Assembly (NCBI RefSeq): GCF_000001735.4
Contig: NC_003070.9
Span: forward strand, 20,383,971-20,447,970
DNA: 64,000 bases
From: Arabidopsis thaliana
Lineage: Eukaryota; Streptophyta; Magnoliopsida; Brassicales; Brassicaceae
Reading direction: 5' to 3'
The notes beneath the pieces are model-generated. The model was not told the DNA's origin and did no database searches. It saw only the letters and a program-made list of their open reading frames with translations. A program made the translations under genes and the position numbers. The first letter of the stretch is position 1. Each line of letters starts with the position of its first letter. Shown piece by piece: positions 1 to 9,991 of this stretch.

Positions 1-117
1 GTTTGGATTAGTTTTCTTGCTTCTGCATTAAGTATTCAAGTTTATATATTTACATTTCCACATTCTTAGACCAATGTCATTTCCAGAGAAACTAGACTTA
101 ACAAAAATAGTGAACAT

Positions 118-983
118 ACTTGCCAAGAGCTTTGTGATGTGGAACAAGGCCCATCCCTGTGCCATCCATCCCTGCATAAAATATTAATCCATCAGGCATT
201 ACGAAAGTCCAAAAATTGGAACTTTGAAGCGATAATCAGAGAGTCAGATACTTGACACTGAAAAACAGTAAAAAAAACCATTACTAGAATTCAAAATACA
301 GCCTAAACAATAAAGCATTATCCTAAAAGCTTGGAACTTTGAAACGAAGATTTAGAATCAGATACATGAGATAAGAAAACAGTAATTCAACAAAACAGCC
401 TACAGATTCAACCTTTCCTCCATGAAACACACAAAGAAGTGAGAAAATGAATACAAAGTTTCAAACTTTGGAAGAATAGTAAATTTTTAGCTCATGAAGC
501 ACACACAAACCTCACATAGGTCAAGCAATTTCAACAATCAAAGCTCAAAAACCATTGATTCTTATAAATCACTGATTTTGTTTTACCAGGTAAGAAGAGT
601 AACGTAGGAGCATCTTCAACAGGTCGACCACAATCAACGGGACTAAACCACCGTGGAGGACCACCATCAGCCTTCAAAATCTCTTTAGCCGCAGCAAAGT
701 AATCTTTAACAGATTTGGAGCCATACCCATCATCCCATAACAACTCAATTTCATCACTCACTATCTTTCTCTTGGATTTCCCTTTCCCATTCACTTCATT
801 TGCCCCTTTTTGGTTTTGAACAGTAGTAGACAAAGAGACCGAACCGTTGTTGTTCACTGGTTCCAATGATGTCGCCTTCTTGTTTTCACCAGAGATTTGA
901 GCTCTTACCTTGAAATTGCGTCTTTGGTTAGAACTCAATCTCAAATTTGGTAACACCAATAAGCTTGAAGAACATGTTGCCAT
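118..983 (-). CDS. PES1: Phytyl ester synthase 1, 5' part (gene continues beyond the window start)
   Basis: Plastid acyltransferase/esterase of the ELT (esterase/lipase/thioesterase) family. PES1 is known to join phytol released from chlorophyll, and diacylglycerol, to fatty acids in plastoglobules. Only the first two exons lie here: exon 1 at 983-587 (MATCSSSLLVLPN... to LLFLPG) and exon 2 at 171-120 (MDGTGMGLVPHHKALG). The junction falls inside a Gly codon and rebuilds LPGMDGTG, the alpha/beta-hydrolase oxyanion-type segment of the family. The first ~60 residues are Ser/Asn-rich and fit a chloroplast transit peptide. An in-frame upstream ATG at 1046 would add 21 residues; I chose 983 because it begins the typical transit peptide and matches my memory of the protein. 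Bases 1-117 are intron. Identification is by recalled sequence and is strong; catalytic residues lie outside the window. Confidence 0.9.
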
Positions 984-2060
984 TGTCTTTTGATTCAGGC
1001 AGTCCACAGGCAACGGGAGGAGAGATTTCTTAGAAACGATTACCAAAAAATAAAAAATAATTTTAAAAAGATTGAAACTTTAAAAATATCTTACAAAAGT
1101 TTTTGAACAGACAAAGCAATTTTTTTTAAAAAAGAAAGATTATTAATATTTCTTCTTTCTTTCGGTTTCGTTTTAGAAATGTATTTCATAGAAAGTGCTA
1201 AAAATAATAAAATAAATCTTTAGTAGAAAAGAATTTTTAAATTTCCATCGGACTTCAATTTCAAACCTCCATATTAAGGAAGTGGGGTTTACAAGAGGTA
1301 GACAATCAGACACCTAAACTACTTGAAACGGAAAAATAAAGAACTTTGTATTCTTTCTTGTGTGGTGCACAGAAAAAAAAAAGTATTATGATGTCTTTAT
1401 AGCAAGAAATCTGTACTGCAATACAAAATGGGAAAAGACAAAGCATTTGTAATAGGTAAGTTTTAAAATTGTAATATATGGAATAGAGAATGTTTTTAGT
1501 CAATTGCTAAATGGGTATTTTATACATGTTAAATCCAATATGTATCCATAATTATGATCTACAAATTAAGAAGAAGAAAAAAATATTCACTTAACTAATA
1601 ATATAATTAATAAGAATTTTTTAATATTTAATATCTATCTCCTCTAAAATAAAAGTAAGAAATAAGATACTAAAATAACTAAAAAATAATTTCTGAAGTG
1701 ACTCAGATTCACATTCTATAAAGAATTTTTTACTTTTTTCTTTTATTTTTGAAGGTACACTAGAACAAATTGTATGAAGAAATATATTTCAAACTACGTT
1801 CAGAGATGTCTAATTTCACATATAAAATTGAACTATTTTTCTTTTGGTTTTTATTTGTTCTTGGAGTCGTTATCAAGATTACGCAGTTAATTCACTAGTC
1901 GCTAAAGAAACAGAAGCTTTTCACTATTGTTTATCTATTATTCCGTCTCTCTTTATGATTAATATCTTTTTGTTTTTCTCATAAGATTAATTCTTTGTAT
2001 CGCTAACTATAATGATAAACAAACAAAAGTTAGGTTTGGTGTAATGTGTTTGTAGTGGGT
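984..2060. other. Intergenic, upstream of PES1
   Basis: AT-rich sequence with homopolymer runs. It should contain the PES1 promoter and 5' leader. I see no gene, repeat array or RNA gene. A 65-codon ORF at 1306-1503 (minus) has low-complexity composition and no recognisable domain. Confidence 0.6.
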
Positions 2061-2081
2061 TAGGTCACACGAAAGACGTGT

Positions 2082-2321
2082 TCAAATAGGTTCCGCAAGG
2101 TTTTTAACGGTAAAGAAGGAAGAGAAGCAAAGCAAGAAGCATAGATTCTTGGATGTATTCATATTCCTTGCTTTAAGTCCTTCCGTCTCAATTTTAACAA
2201 CTATGGTCACATGTCCATACTGATCTCGTACCATGCACTTGTCTTCACATGCTTCTTCATTTTCTATTTTTGGGTATTCGACAAATAAATCGTGCATGGA
2301 AATGAATGTGGTATCGTCCAA
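2082..2321 (-). CDS. Small hypothetical ORF, 79 codons
   Basis: A possible small protein starting MDDTTFISMHDLFVEYPKIE. The first ~50 residues have a balanced, acidic composition with two Cys (EACEDKC), unlike the poly-AT translations around it. The C-terminal 25 residues are hydrophobic and Phe/Leu-rich. It is not recognised as any family. It lies alone between PES1 and the next small gene, with a TATATATATTTT run just upstream of its start. The 3' part may instead be intron or untranslated sequence. Real gene status is uncertain. Confidence 0.35.
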   Translation of the reverse strand: MDDTTFISMHDLFVEYPKIENEEACEDKCMVRDQYGHVTIVVKIETEGLKARNMNTSKNLCFLLCFSSFFTVKNLAEPI

Positions 2322-2339
2322 TGCAGTTTACGAGATAAT

Positions 2340-3060
2340 ATATATATTTTTATTTTTGTTAAAAAGTAATAATAATACACAATTAATAATATATTATTAC
2401 CAAAAATTATAAACAAATATTAATTGCATGGGATGAATTTCTGGTTGTTGATTTGTTGGTTCAGACTAGGTTTGTATTCACTAGAGAACTTCAAATATGC
2501 TGAAATTCGACCACTCAAAAGCAAGTGAGACTCTAATTGTCAAGGGAAATAGAAGACGCTTTAAGATCGGATCGTTGAGGATTAGCTTGCATGAAGTCTG
2601 AAGATATCTTCAAGAAGGGACTTTGGGTTGGGTCCGCCATGGTAGTGTTTTTGTGACTTACACCGAAAATCTTTAATTATATGGAGGAATAGTAAATCTT
2701 GCTAAGTAATCCCATTAACTTATTAATTGAATATATTTTTATGTTAATAATATTTGTCCTAAACGAAAAGTATATCTATTTCTCTAATCATCAAATAAAA
2801 CAATGAGTATAAGATACTTACATATTTAATTTGTTTTTCTTGATCTTAAATTAGAATTATTAATTGATTCTTTTAGTTTCAAATATCATGCAAATATAGA
2901 TGGCAAAAGATTCGAGCATATAAATATGGTACTTCAAATTGTGAAAGTACGATTTGATTTTCTCTTTTCTTTGTTGTACGTATGATATTAAAAGTAGAGG
3001 AATATGATTCTTGAGTGTAGAATCTTGCCTTCTACCATGGTTCAAGTGTAAGCAATATAA
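2340..3060. other. Intergenic
   Basis: About 700 bp. The part around 2460-2640 is less AT-rich than its surroundings but has no convincing reading frame or recognisable domain. The rest is AT-rich. A TATA-like CAATATAAAAAAGG at about 3053-3066 precedes the next small ORF. Confidence 0.5.
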
Positions 3061-3135
3061 AAAAGGGAGATGTGTGTTTATTTCTTCCCAACTTTGATAC
3101 TCACAAGACATCTTTTTAATTCACTCCCTTGCAAA

Positions 3136-3444
3136 ATGGTGGATCATCATCTCAAAGCTGATCGTGTAGTTGCTCGGGTAGAGAAGTCGGTCAATTTGGT
3201 TATAGGTCATAGGCAAACACAAAGGCAGGCCGGCTCAAGGGAGTATGAAGGTGAATCAAAGCAGAAGTACACAACTAAGAAGATCCCAAAATGGAAGCAT
3301 AATGATTCAGAGAGAAAGATAGGTCAAAAGCAAAACAATGAAACACCAACTATGATTGTCGCTGGTGGATGGGTCAGGCCAAATCGAGCCATGTGGGCTT
3401 CACCTCCAAATTCCTCGAGCTCCAAGCCACAAAAGAATAATTAA
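3136..3444 (+). CDS. Small basic hypothetical protein, 102 aa
   Basis: Starts MVDHHLKADRVVARVEKS at the ATG at 3136; an in-frame ATG at 3070 would add 22 residues but lies only a few bases past a TATA-like element, so it is more likely leader. The protein is hydrophilic and rich in Lys, Gln, Ser and Arg, with no signal peptide or membrane segment. It ends in a Trp/Pro-containing tail (GGWVRPNRAMWASPP) followed by a Ser-rich end. A poly(A)-signal-like AATAAA occurs about 270 bp past the stop (near 3713). I do not recognise a family. The composition, TATA-like element and 3' signal make a small real gene plausible. It could be a lineage-specific gene. Confidence 0.5.
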   Translation: MVDHHLKADRVVARVEKSVNLVIGHRQTQRQAGSREYEGESKQKYTTKKIPKWKHNDSERKIGQKQNNETPTMIVAGGWVRPNRAMWASPPNSSSSKPQKNN

Positions 3445-5480
3445 TTATTGAGAGAAGCTGGTGGTAACATATATAAGAACTCAAATTAAATGTTCAAGTT
3501 GGGAAGTAGACAACTGTTGAGCGAGAACAAGGCCAGTCGTTTCAAAACATCCATTAAAAACTCAGCCATGGAGGGTGTGGTGGCATATATATGTGTGTAG
3601 ACTCTAGATGGGTGAATTTTATAAGTTTATTACATGTAATATTACATCATGGAAGTTGATATGTCTATATATATATACTGTATATTGCGTGCCTTTGTAA
3701 TATATAGAATTCAATAAAACCTATCTTTTTTATTTATTTATTTCTTTTTTGGTCAGACATTTTTTTAAAATTCGTTTTTCAACTATTAAAATGATTTAAA
3801 TAGATACATATATACTTAATTGGCAATCCATAAAATAGTTGAATTGTTGGAATTATAATCTGAAATCGTACCCGAAAATTCAGGTACGAGGCATATTAAA
3901 TTAAATATCCTAATAATAAGAGTTTTGGGCAACATGTTTATCAAGAAAATTGAAGTTGTATGAAGTGTATGAACTCAACATTTTCGAGAATTTTAGTCGC
4001 CATTTGCCATATATAATTCAACTTGTAACGGATCGTAATTACCACACTTACCATTCTCTGCATTAGCTGGTAGTTCAGATCGAATATGTTGTTATATAAT
4101 TTTATTTTTTTAAAGTGTATTTGTTACTACTTACTAGTATATGTATATCATTGGTGTCAAAACCATATAGTTCCACAATATAGAGATTTTGTCTTCATGT
4201 CATCAGTTGAAAGTTGAACCACACTTACTTTTTCTGGTGCAAAAGTAAGATAAGAAAAACATTTCACATTGGCACCAAGAGATGCTATATTGCTTTTTAT
4301 TCACAAATGTAAATTGTTTTTCAGGTCAAGAGCGAAAATTCCTAGACATATACCTTTTTTTAAAAAAAAGTCTATCACATAAGTTATTAATTAAAAATAT
4401 ATTTAATTCACTAAAGAGAAATTTTGTCACAAAATAAAAAGCAGTCTACCATAAGCTAAAGCCACTAAGTTTACACCTCATAGACAAACTTAGAACCTGA
4501 AAAAAGAAAAAACTCTTCTCAGTTGGTTTTTCTCTTTTCAAGAGTCGAAGTCTCAAACTCTTCTCAGTTGCTAGCCTTGTTAGCCTTCAAAGAAAGCTGC
4601 TAGTGGTGTAAGGTCTTTGTTACACTGGTGATGAAGAATTCCGGTGAGACACCTTTATATAGTCGTGGCTGGGTTTAATGAATAGACTTTCACTCAAAAT
4701 TTTGAGATTTTCGGAAATTTTTGACTAGAGAGGTTACAAATGATCCAGTTTAAATAAGCAAAACAAATGTAGTAAACCACTATTGAAAAAGTGTTATTTC
4801 GGTTTATTTAATTAGTTAGATTGTAATATTGCAAATTTTAAAATTATCTAAATGTTCGTTATTTTTTCAATAACATACAATGCGTGAGTTCAAATGTTGA
4901 TGTTATTGCAATAACAACACTAACAAAAACCGCTAAGATTATGACCCATGCACATTAATACATTTATGTTGAGAATAGTCTGATTATTAATATTTACATG
5001 TTATTCAACATACAATGAAAATAAAATGGTAAAAATGTATTTACACATAGTAAATTGATGCGTACAAAATGAATGTAAATTGATTACAGACATAACAGAA
5101 ATGACAACGTAAACTTTATAATAACACAATAAAATAGTAATCAAAATTATACAATTGCACGAATAAATTTTCTGAAATTGTTTTCGTATAAAAAAAATTT
5201 AAACAGTAAAACATAATTAAATGTAAAAAATCTTTGTGATTTTTTTTTTTGTAAAAAGACGTAGTAGAATTTACAAATTAAATTTAAAAGGCATAAAATG
5301 TATAAACAGATAAAAAAACATATAAAGATTTCTTAATATTTTGCATTTTGTTTCTTGTCAATAGGTTTTATTTTCCAACCTGCATCTGCCAAAGCACCCA
5401 ACTCCACCTGACTTGTCTGTGTCTGTTGCGTTCACTTTCATTGGAATCTCAGATTTTTTATTTTTTTGTTTGTTTTGGTT
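3445..5480. other. Intergenic with a degenerate repeat-like island
   Basis: About 2 kb, mostly AT-rich. Bases 4440-4690 stand out as less AT-rich and carry a 16-bp direct repeat (AAACTCTTCTCAGTTG at 4511-4526 and 4556-4571). Read on the minus strand, the island has a TATATAAAGG near its upstream end, which gives it the look of a promoter or LTR remnant, but I cannot assign a family. Bases 4720-5330 show nothing I can name. The 3' end holds the ACP2 promoter. Confidence 0.5.
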
Positions 5481-5496
5481 GTTGCGAGTTTGTGAC

Positions 5497-5504
5497 TATA
5501 AAAC
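5497..5504 (+). promoter_or_regulatory. Probable TATA box of ACP2
   Basis: CTATAAAA lies about 100 bp upstream of the ACP2 start codon and is followed by a CT-rich leader (TTCACTCTCACTG and similar), typical of strongly expressed plant housekeeping genes. The block upstream (5385-5450, CACCTGACTTGTCTG, CATTGGAATCTCAG) is conserved in the ACP3 promoter. Confidence 0.6.
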
Positions 5505-5601
5505 CTCTCCCACTTGGTTCTTCACTCTCACTGTTTCTCATCTCTTCGTCTTCTCCGCCTCCTTCAATCTCACTCCGATCTCTCTACGATTCATTCGTTC
5601 T

Positions 5602-6800
5602 ATGGCTTCCATTGCTGCTTCTGCTTCTATTTCCCTTCAAGCTCGTCCTCGCCAACTGGTCTCTCTCTTCCCTCGAATCTCTCATCTTGTTTTACTTGTT
5701 TTGCTGTAGATCTGATCTGATTGATTGTTGTTCTTCTTCTTCAATTGTAGATCTAATTTGCAGAATCGTTTTCTGAGTTCTAGGTTGATTTGTTTAGGTG
5801 GCTCTATGATTTAGTTTTCTGGAACTTTGGCTCTGTAGATCTGATGAATCTGTTTTACTATTCTCCGTTGCTAATCACCGGAATAATTGTTGATTTCTCG
5901 TCGAATTGAATCACATAGATTTTAGTTGCTTCTGTTTAACTTCTCTCGTAGATTGTTTCGTTATTTTGGTTTGATGCTTTGCATTACGAGTTTAACTTTG
6001 TACTGATGGCAGGCGATCGCGGCTAGTCAAGTTAAAAGCTTTAGCAATGGAAGAAGAAGCAGTCTTTCTTTTAATCTCCGCCAGCTTCCTACCCGCTTGA
6101 CTGTTTCCTGCGCTGTAAGACTTTGTTTTTTGCTTTCTCGAGCCTGTTCAACAATGTGATTAGGCTCTTTGATACGTTTGGGTGATTGGTTGATATATAT
6201 CTCCATTTTTTTATTGTTGTGTAAACAGGCAAAACCTGAGACAGTGGACAAGGTGTGTGCAGTTGTCAGAAAGCAACTCTCACTTAAAGAGGCTGACGAA
6301 ATTACTGCTGCCACCAAATTTGCTGCACTTGGTGCTGATTCCCTTGATACGGTATAGCTTAACAACCTTCTCGATGTCTAATAATTGGATTCAACTTTTG
6401 AAATGGGATTGTTCATTGGACTTATTGATGCTTAATCAATGCCTCTTAAAAATTGTATCCTGCTTTCAAGCTCATATTGTCGAATGTTTTAGATTGCAAG
6501 TCTTGTAAAGGGTCGCTGTGTCTCCTTATACGCAGCTCTTTAGTATTGTTACTGATACAGGCAAATATATAGGACATACTCAAACACATACTTCACAAGC
6601 AATGCATTTATCAAATTCAAAATGGATTCGAACGTGTGCACATACTCATGACTCGGCGTTTTGGATTTCAGGTGGAGATTGTGATGGGACTAGAGGAAGA
6701 GTTCGGGATTGAAATGGCGGAGGAGAAAGCACAGTCAATCGCCACAGTTGAGCAAGCAGCTGCGCTCATTGAGGAGCTCTTGTTTGAAAAGGCCAAGTAG
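5602..6800 (+). CDS. ACP2: Plastid acyl carrier protein 2
   Basis: Carries growing acyl chains on a phosphopantetheine arm during plastid type II fatty acid synthesis. Four exons, 5602-5658, 6013-6114, 6229-6351 and 6672-6800, all split between codons, give 136 residues. Residues 1-~53 are a Ser/Ala/Arg-rich transit peptide ([19 protein letters not shown]...); the mature protein begins near [17 protein letters not shown]. The pantetheine-attachment Ser is in GADSLDT at the end of exon 3, followed by the acidic helix [20 protein letters not shown]. Length and exon layout match plant ACPs exactly. A near-copy (ACP3) lies 11 kb away in opposite orientation; the mature proteins differ only at LLFEKAK versus LLLEKAK. 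The alternative 62-83 codon ORFs over this locus are shadows. Confidence 0.96.
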
Positions 6801-7589
6801 AATATCTTTATTACATTAGCAAAAACGAAAAAAATCAAAACCCAAACCACTATCTTATTGTTTCGTTAGCTAGAGAGCAATTGTGTCTGTTGAAAGATTT
6901 TATGTTATTTTGGGGAAATTATTACAAGGCTTGTATCTGACTTTTATCTTTCTTCTAAAACATTTTACTTTCAGCCTTCATCAAACTCTCTTACGAAACT
7001 TATGTAGTCTCATTTCCTAAATAAAGATGTTTTTCCCTTTGCTTATTTCTCTGAAATGTTTCGAGAAGTAACTGTGAAACTCGAAACCTCGGAGTGTAAT
7101 TGCTCCAACGTAAAAAAACTTGTGTGTCGTCGTGGGATTTGTAGAAATGAAAGGGGGTGTATTGTACACGAGGCACGGGCTAAGAAAAAAGACTAGAGCT
7201 TTCATTTTAGCGTTAACGTTAACAATATTGTCTCTTCAAATGAACTTGTCCCCATGTAAAGTGAAGTTGGTAATTTTGTTGTTGTCCTTCGAAAACTCCC
7301 CTCTCCTGGTGAAGCAGCAACTTGAAAAAGTCTTTAGCATTGTGGTGATGGGGTGAAATGTAAATTTCTCCATCTCTTGTTCTCATCTTTCACAAGAGAA
7401 GTTAAGAACTAGTAAGCAGTAACACTTTTATTAGGATGAACAGATACTGGACTTAAAAAGGATTAAAGGCATATAGAATTAAGTTTACGCTTTGGTGATG
7501 TTACAAAAAAAGATACATCGTTTAATCAATTATCTTAGAAAGATTTGAAACAACAAAAAACACTAAAAAAAAAAAAACTGTACGTAGCA
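6801..7589. other. ACP2 3' region and intergenic spacer
   Basis: The first ~230 bp is the ACP2 3' untranslated region; it is also shared with ACP3 (CCACTATCTTATTGTTTCG and following, 6848 onward). Bases 7030-7590 contain no gene I can support. An ORF at 7120-7356 has no recognisable domain. Confidence 0.5.
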
Positions 7590-8545
7590 CTAGATTTCGT
7601 TCAGAGAAGGCATGAGCCAGAGTCTCTCCTCGGAGACTCGTTCGCGATCAGCAGCAAAGAATCTCTCTTCAGCGAGCAACGAATGTAAATTGCTTCCGTT
7701 GGCTAAGCTATTGAACTCAATGGATTTAGAAGGCAAAGCTGAATAACGTCGTTGACAAAATGTCATCAATCTTTTAACTGACTGAAGATACTTGCGAGTG
7801 GTTTCGTTATTCATGATGTGAGCAACACTACTGCTAGTAGAAATCTTCTCTCGGGCAGAACGTTCGTGAATACCAACCATAGTCACACCGATGGGCCATG
7901 GTGCGTTCCCTATGGCTAGTTTGATGAATTGAGCCGTTGCATCGAGGTAATCTCGCTTTATCCAGCAGTTAACCATCACCATTAAACCTTGACGAATGTC
8001 AGCTGGTAAACACTGCAAAATTTTGCTTATATATATTAACCCTAATAAGACACAAAAGATAAAAATTGCTTGCTTTGCACGGAACTAAAAGAAAAAAAAA
8101 GATTTATTTAGTTTACCTTGTTCCGGCATAAGTGGAAGAGAGGAGTTAGATACCTAGCACACTGGTTAAAAGTGGCTAGCATCTGTTTCCCTATAGCAGT
8201 TCTCCTCTCAGTGTTTTCCATAGCCTCAAGTTCCTGCTTCCATTCAAGCAACAGCTTCTTGCAGAACACAAGGATCTTGTCCTCGTCGCATAAATCCTCG
8301 AAATTAGCTTCTTCCAAAAGCTTCAAATCCTCCTTCTCAGCACCAATGAGCTCATCATCATTACTCGTCTTCCTCTTCCTATCATTCATGAGACCACTAC
8401 TCCTCTCCCGCTTCTTGAGCTCAGTGATGTCACGCAAGAAATCGTTTGTCTCTCCTTGAGTCATGTCGTTATCGACCTCCTCGAATAATCCTTCCTTCAA
8501 CACGTACTTGAGTCGATCCAGCCGCACCTGATCACAAGATTTCAA
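7590..8545 (-). CDS. PRP18: PRP18-like splicing factor, 5'-truncated
   Basis: Prp18 acts at the second catalytic step of pre-mRNA splicing in the U5 snRNP context. Two exons, 8545-8117 and 8012-7590, encode the C-terminal part: DQVRLDRLKYVLKEG, MTQGETNDFLRDITELKKRE, then the conserved Prp18 domain (CLPADIRQGLMVMVNCWIKR, GNAPWPIGVTMVGIHERSAR) ending LWLMPSLNEI. About 283 codons are open from ATG 8545. Full-length plant PRP18 is roughly 400 residues, and the N-terminal region with the SFM/PRP4-like motif is missing. The sequence before VRLDRL reads TTGTGATCAG, an intron acceptor, so the ATG at 8545 lies in what was intron in the parent gene. The upstream side abuts an F-box pseudogene on the other strand, suggesting a rearrangement removed the 5' exons. 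The remaining frame is intact, so it may still be expressed. Confidence 0.8.
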
Positions 8546-8569
8546 TGCCTTTGTGAGTTATGGTGACAA

Positions 8570-9671
8570 GTATTCGAATCTGATAGAGTGTTTTGCTTAG
8601 ACCAAGTCAAGCTAACTATTGATAAAAGCCACGGTGGTGTAGGTGATACGTCTTATTTCACATCATGGATTGATATATACTCTAGTAAAGCGTAGCATCA
8701 CACATCTAGATGTTAAGTGTCTGATCTTCTAGATTTTGAGTATCATGAGATGCCCCTAACCTTTTATATCTGCAAGACACTCGTATACCTAAAACTGGCT
8801 CGGGTGAGCTTTGATGATGTCGAGTTTGTTTCTTTACCTCTTCTCAAGACTATGCATTTAAAAGATAATATGTATCCCAATGAAGCCACTTTTGAGAGAC
8901 TTGTCTCATCCTGTTCCCTCTCGGAAGAGTTAAAGATTGTTGCATGTTTGAAGCATAATGCGAAAGTCTTTCGGGTGCTCTCTAGGTCATTGATAAGGCG
9001 CATTATAAGAATACGCTTTTCTCGGCATGATTCGGGTTCAAGAATTGTGATTGATGCTCCTCAGCTATGCTTTTTGAGCATTTGTGATTACTTGCCAGAA
9101 AGCTTTAGATTAATCAATATGGATTTCAATGCCAAGTTAGATATTTCTCTTGCCTTCCCATCAATGAGAAAAAACATGCGCCGTTTTTTTTCTCGGAATT
9201 TCGAAGGTCGGAGATATGACGATATGGTCAAAGACTATAAAGCTCATCCACGAATATGTGAGATTTGAACCACGGCCTCGATTTGGTTGTGTGTCTCGCC
9301 TGTGTGTTACTCTCTGTGATTTGAAATTGTTGCCATCTTTTCTCGAGAGCTGTCCGAATCTGAAGTCCCTTGTCTTGAAATGGGAAGCTAGCTTAAAGCA
9401 TTTGGAGTTGATGAATTCATTCGGATTTTCATCTGCGCCCAAGTGTTTGTTATCGTCTCTCGAGTTTGTTGATTTCGAAACGACCATCTTGGGATATTAT
9501 TCTTCAGAGATGGAGCTGGTAAGGTACTTTCTTGAGAATTCGGCAATCCTAAAAAAACTCTCTCTACGTTTGCGCTATTATGAAAAACGACAATATGACA
9601 TATATCTACAAACTCATCAAAATCCCAAGACGCTATATCACATGTCATGTCGTCGTATCACACTGTTCTGA
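8570..9671 (+). pseudogene. FBD/LRR-type F-box protein remnant
   Basis: Remnant of the large plant F-box/LRR/FBD family (substrate adaptors of SCF ubiquitin ligases). Readable pieces in order: a diverged start (DRVFCLDQVKLTIDKS, then a stop after WIDIYSSKA) near 8570-8695; an LRR block, PLTFYICKTLVYLKLARVSF...LPLLKTMHL (8717-9268); and in another frame the FBD domain, CVTLCDLKLLPSFLESCPNLKSLVLKW and KCLLSSLEFVDFETTILGY...ELVRYFLENSAILKKLSLRL (9216-9671). The N-terminal F-box is missing and at least one stop and one frameshift interrupt it. It begins a few tens of bases from the truncated PRP18 gene. The FBD end is better preserved than the start. Confidence 0.8.
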
Positions 9672-9991
9672 CCAGTTTATGTGAAGACTATTAAGTTATA
9701 ATAATCCACTATCACGAAAAATAATCCACTATCACGAACGTAGTTATTCATTCTATCACGACCATATCACTAATCTAAACCAAATTTCTAGTGATAAGAA
9801 CAGAATGATATATTTAAAGCTAATAGCAACAAAAGAAGTAGTGTATATATATAATAAATATATAGTTACAAATACATGAAAGTCTACGCAAATTTGAAAA
9901 GAATTAAAACATTTTCTCTTAGAGGAAGCCACAAAGAATAGAGGGTAAACACTTACATTGTTATACATGAAGTAGTAAACACTTTCTCTTC
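9672..9991. other. Spacer between F-box remnant and kinase
   Basis: About 320 bp of AT-rich DNA containing the 3' end of the kinase transcript. A 17-bp unit (ATAATCCACTATCACGA) is tandemly repeated at about 9700-9737. No gene seen. Confidence 0.5.

Noticed and set aside
5348-5776. Three overlapping ORFs at the ACP2 5' end
   Set aside because: Other frames over the ACP2 leader and first exon; rich in Leu/Ser/Phe because of the CT-rich leader.
8118-8459. Plus-strand ORF of 113 codons
   Set aside because: Exactly antisense to the first exon of the PRP18-like gene and Ser/Phe-rich from its reverse complement.
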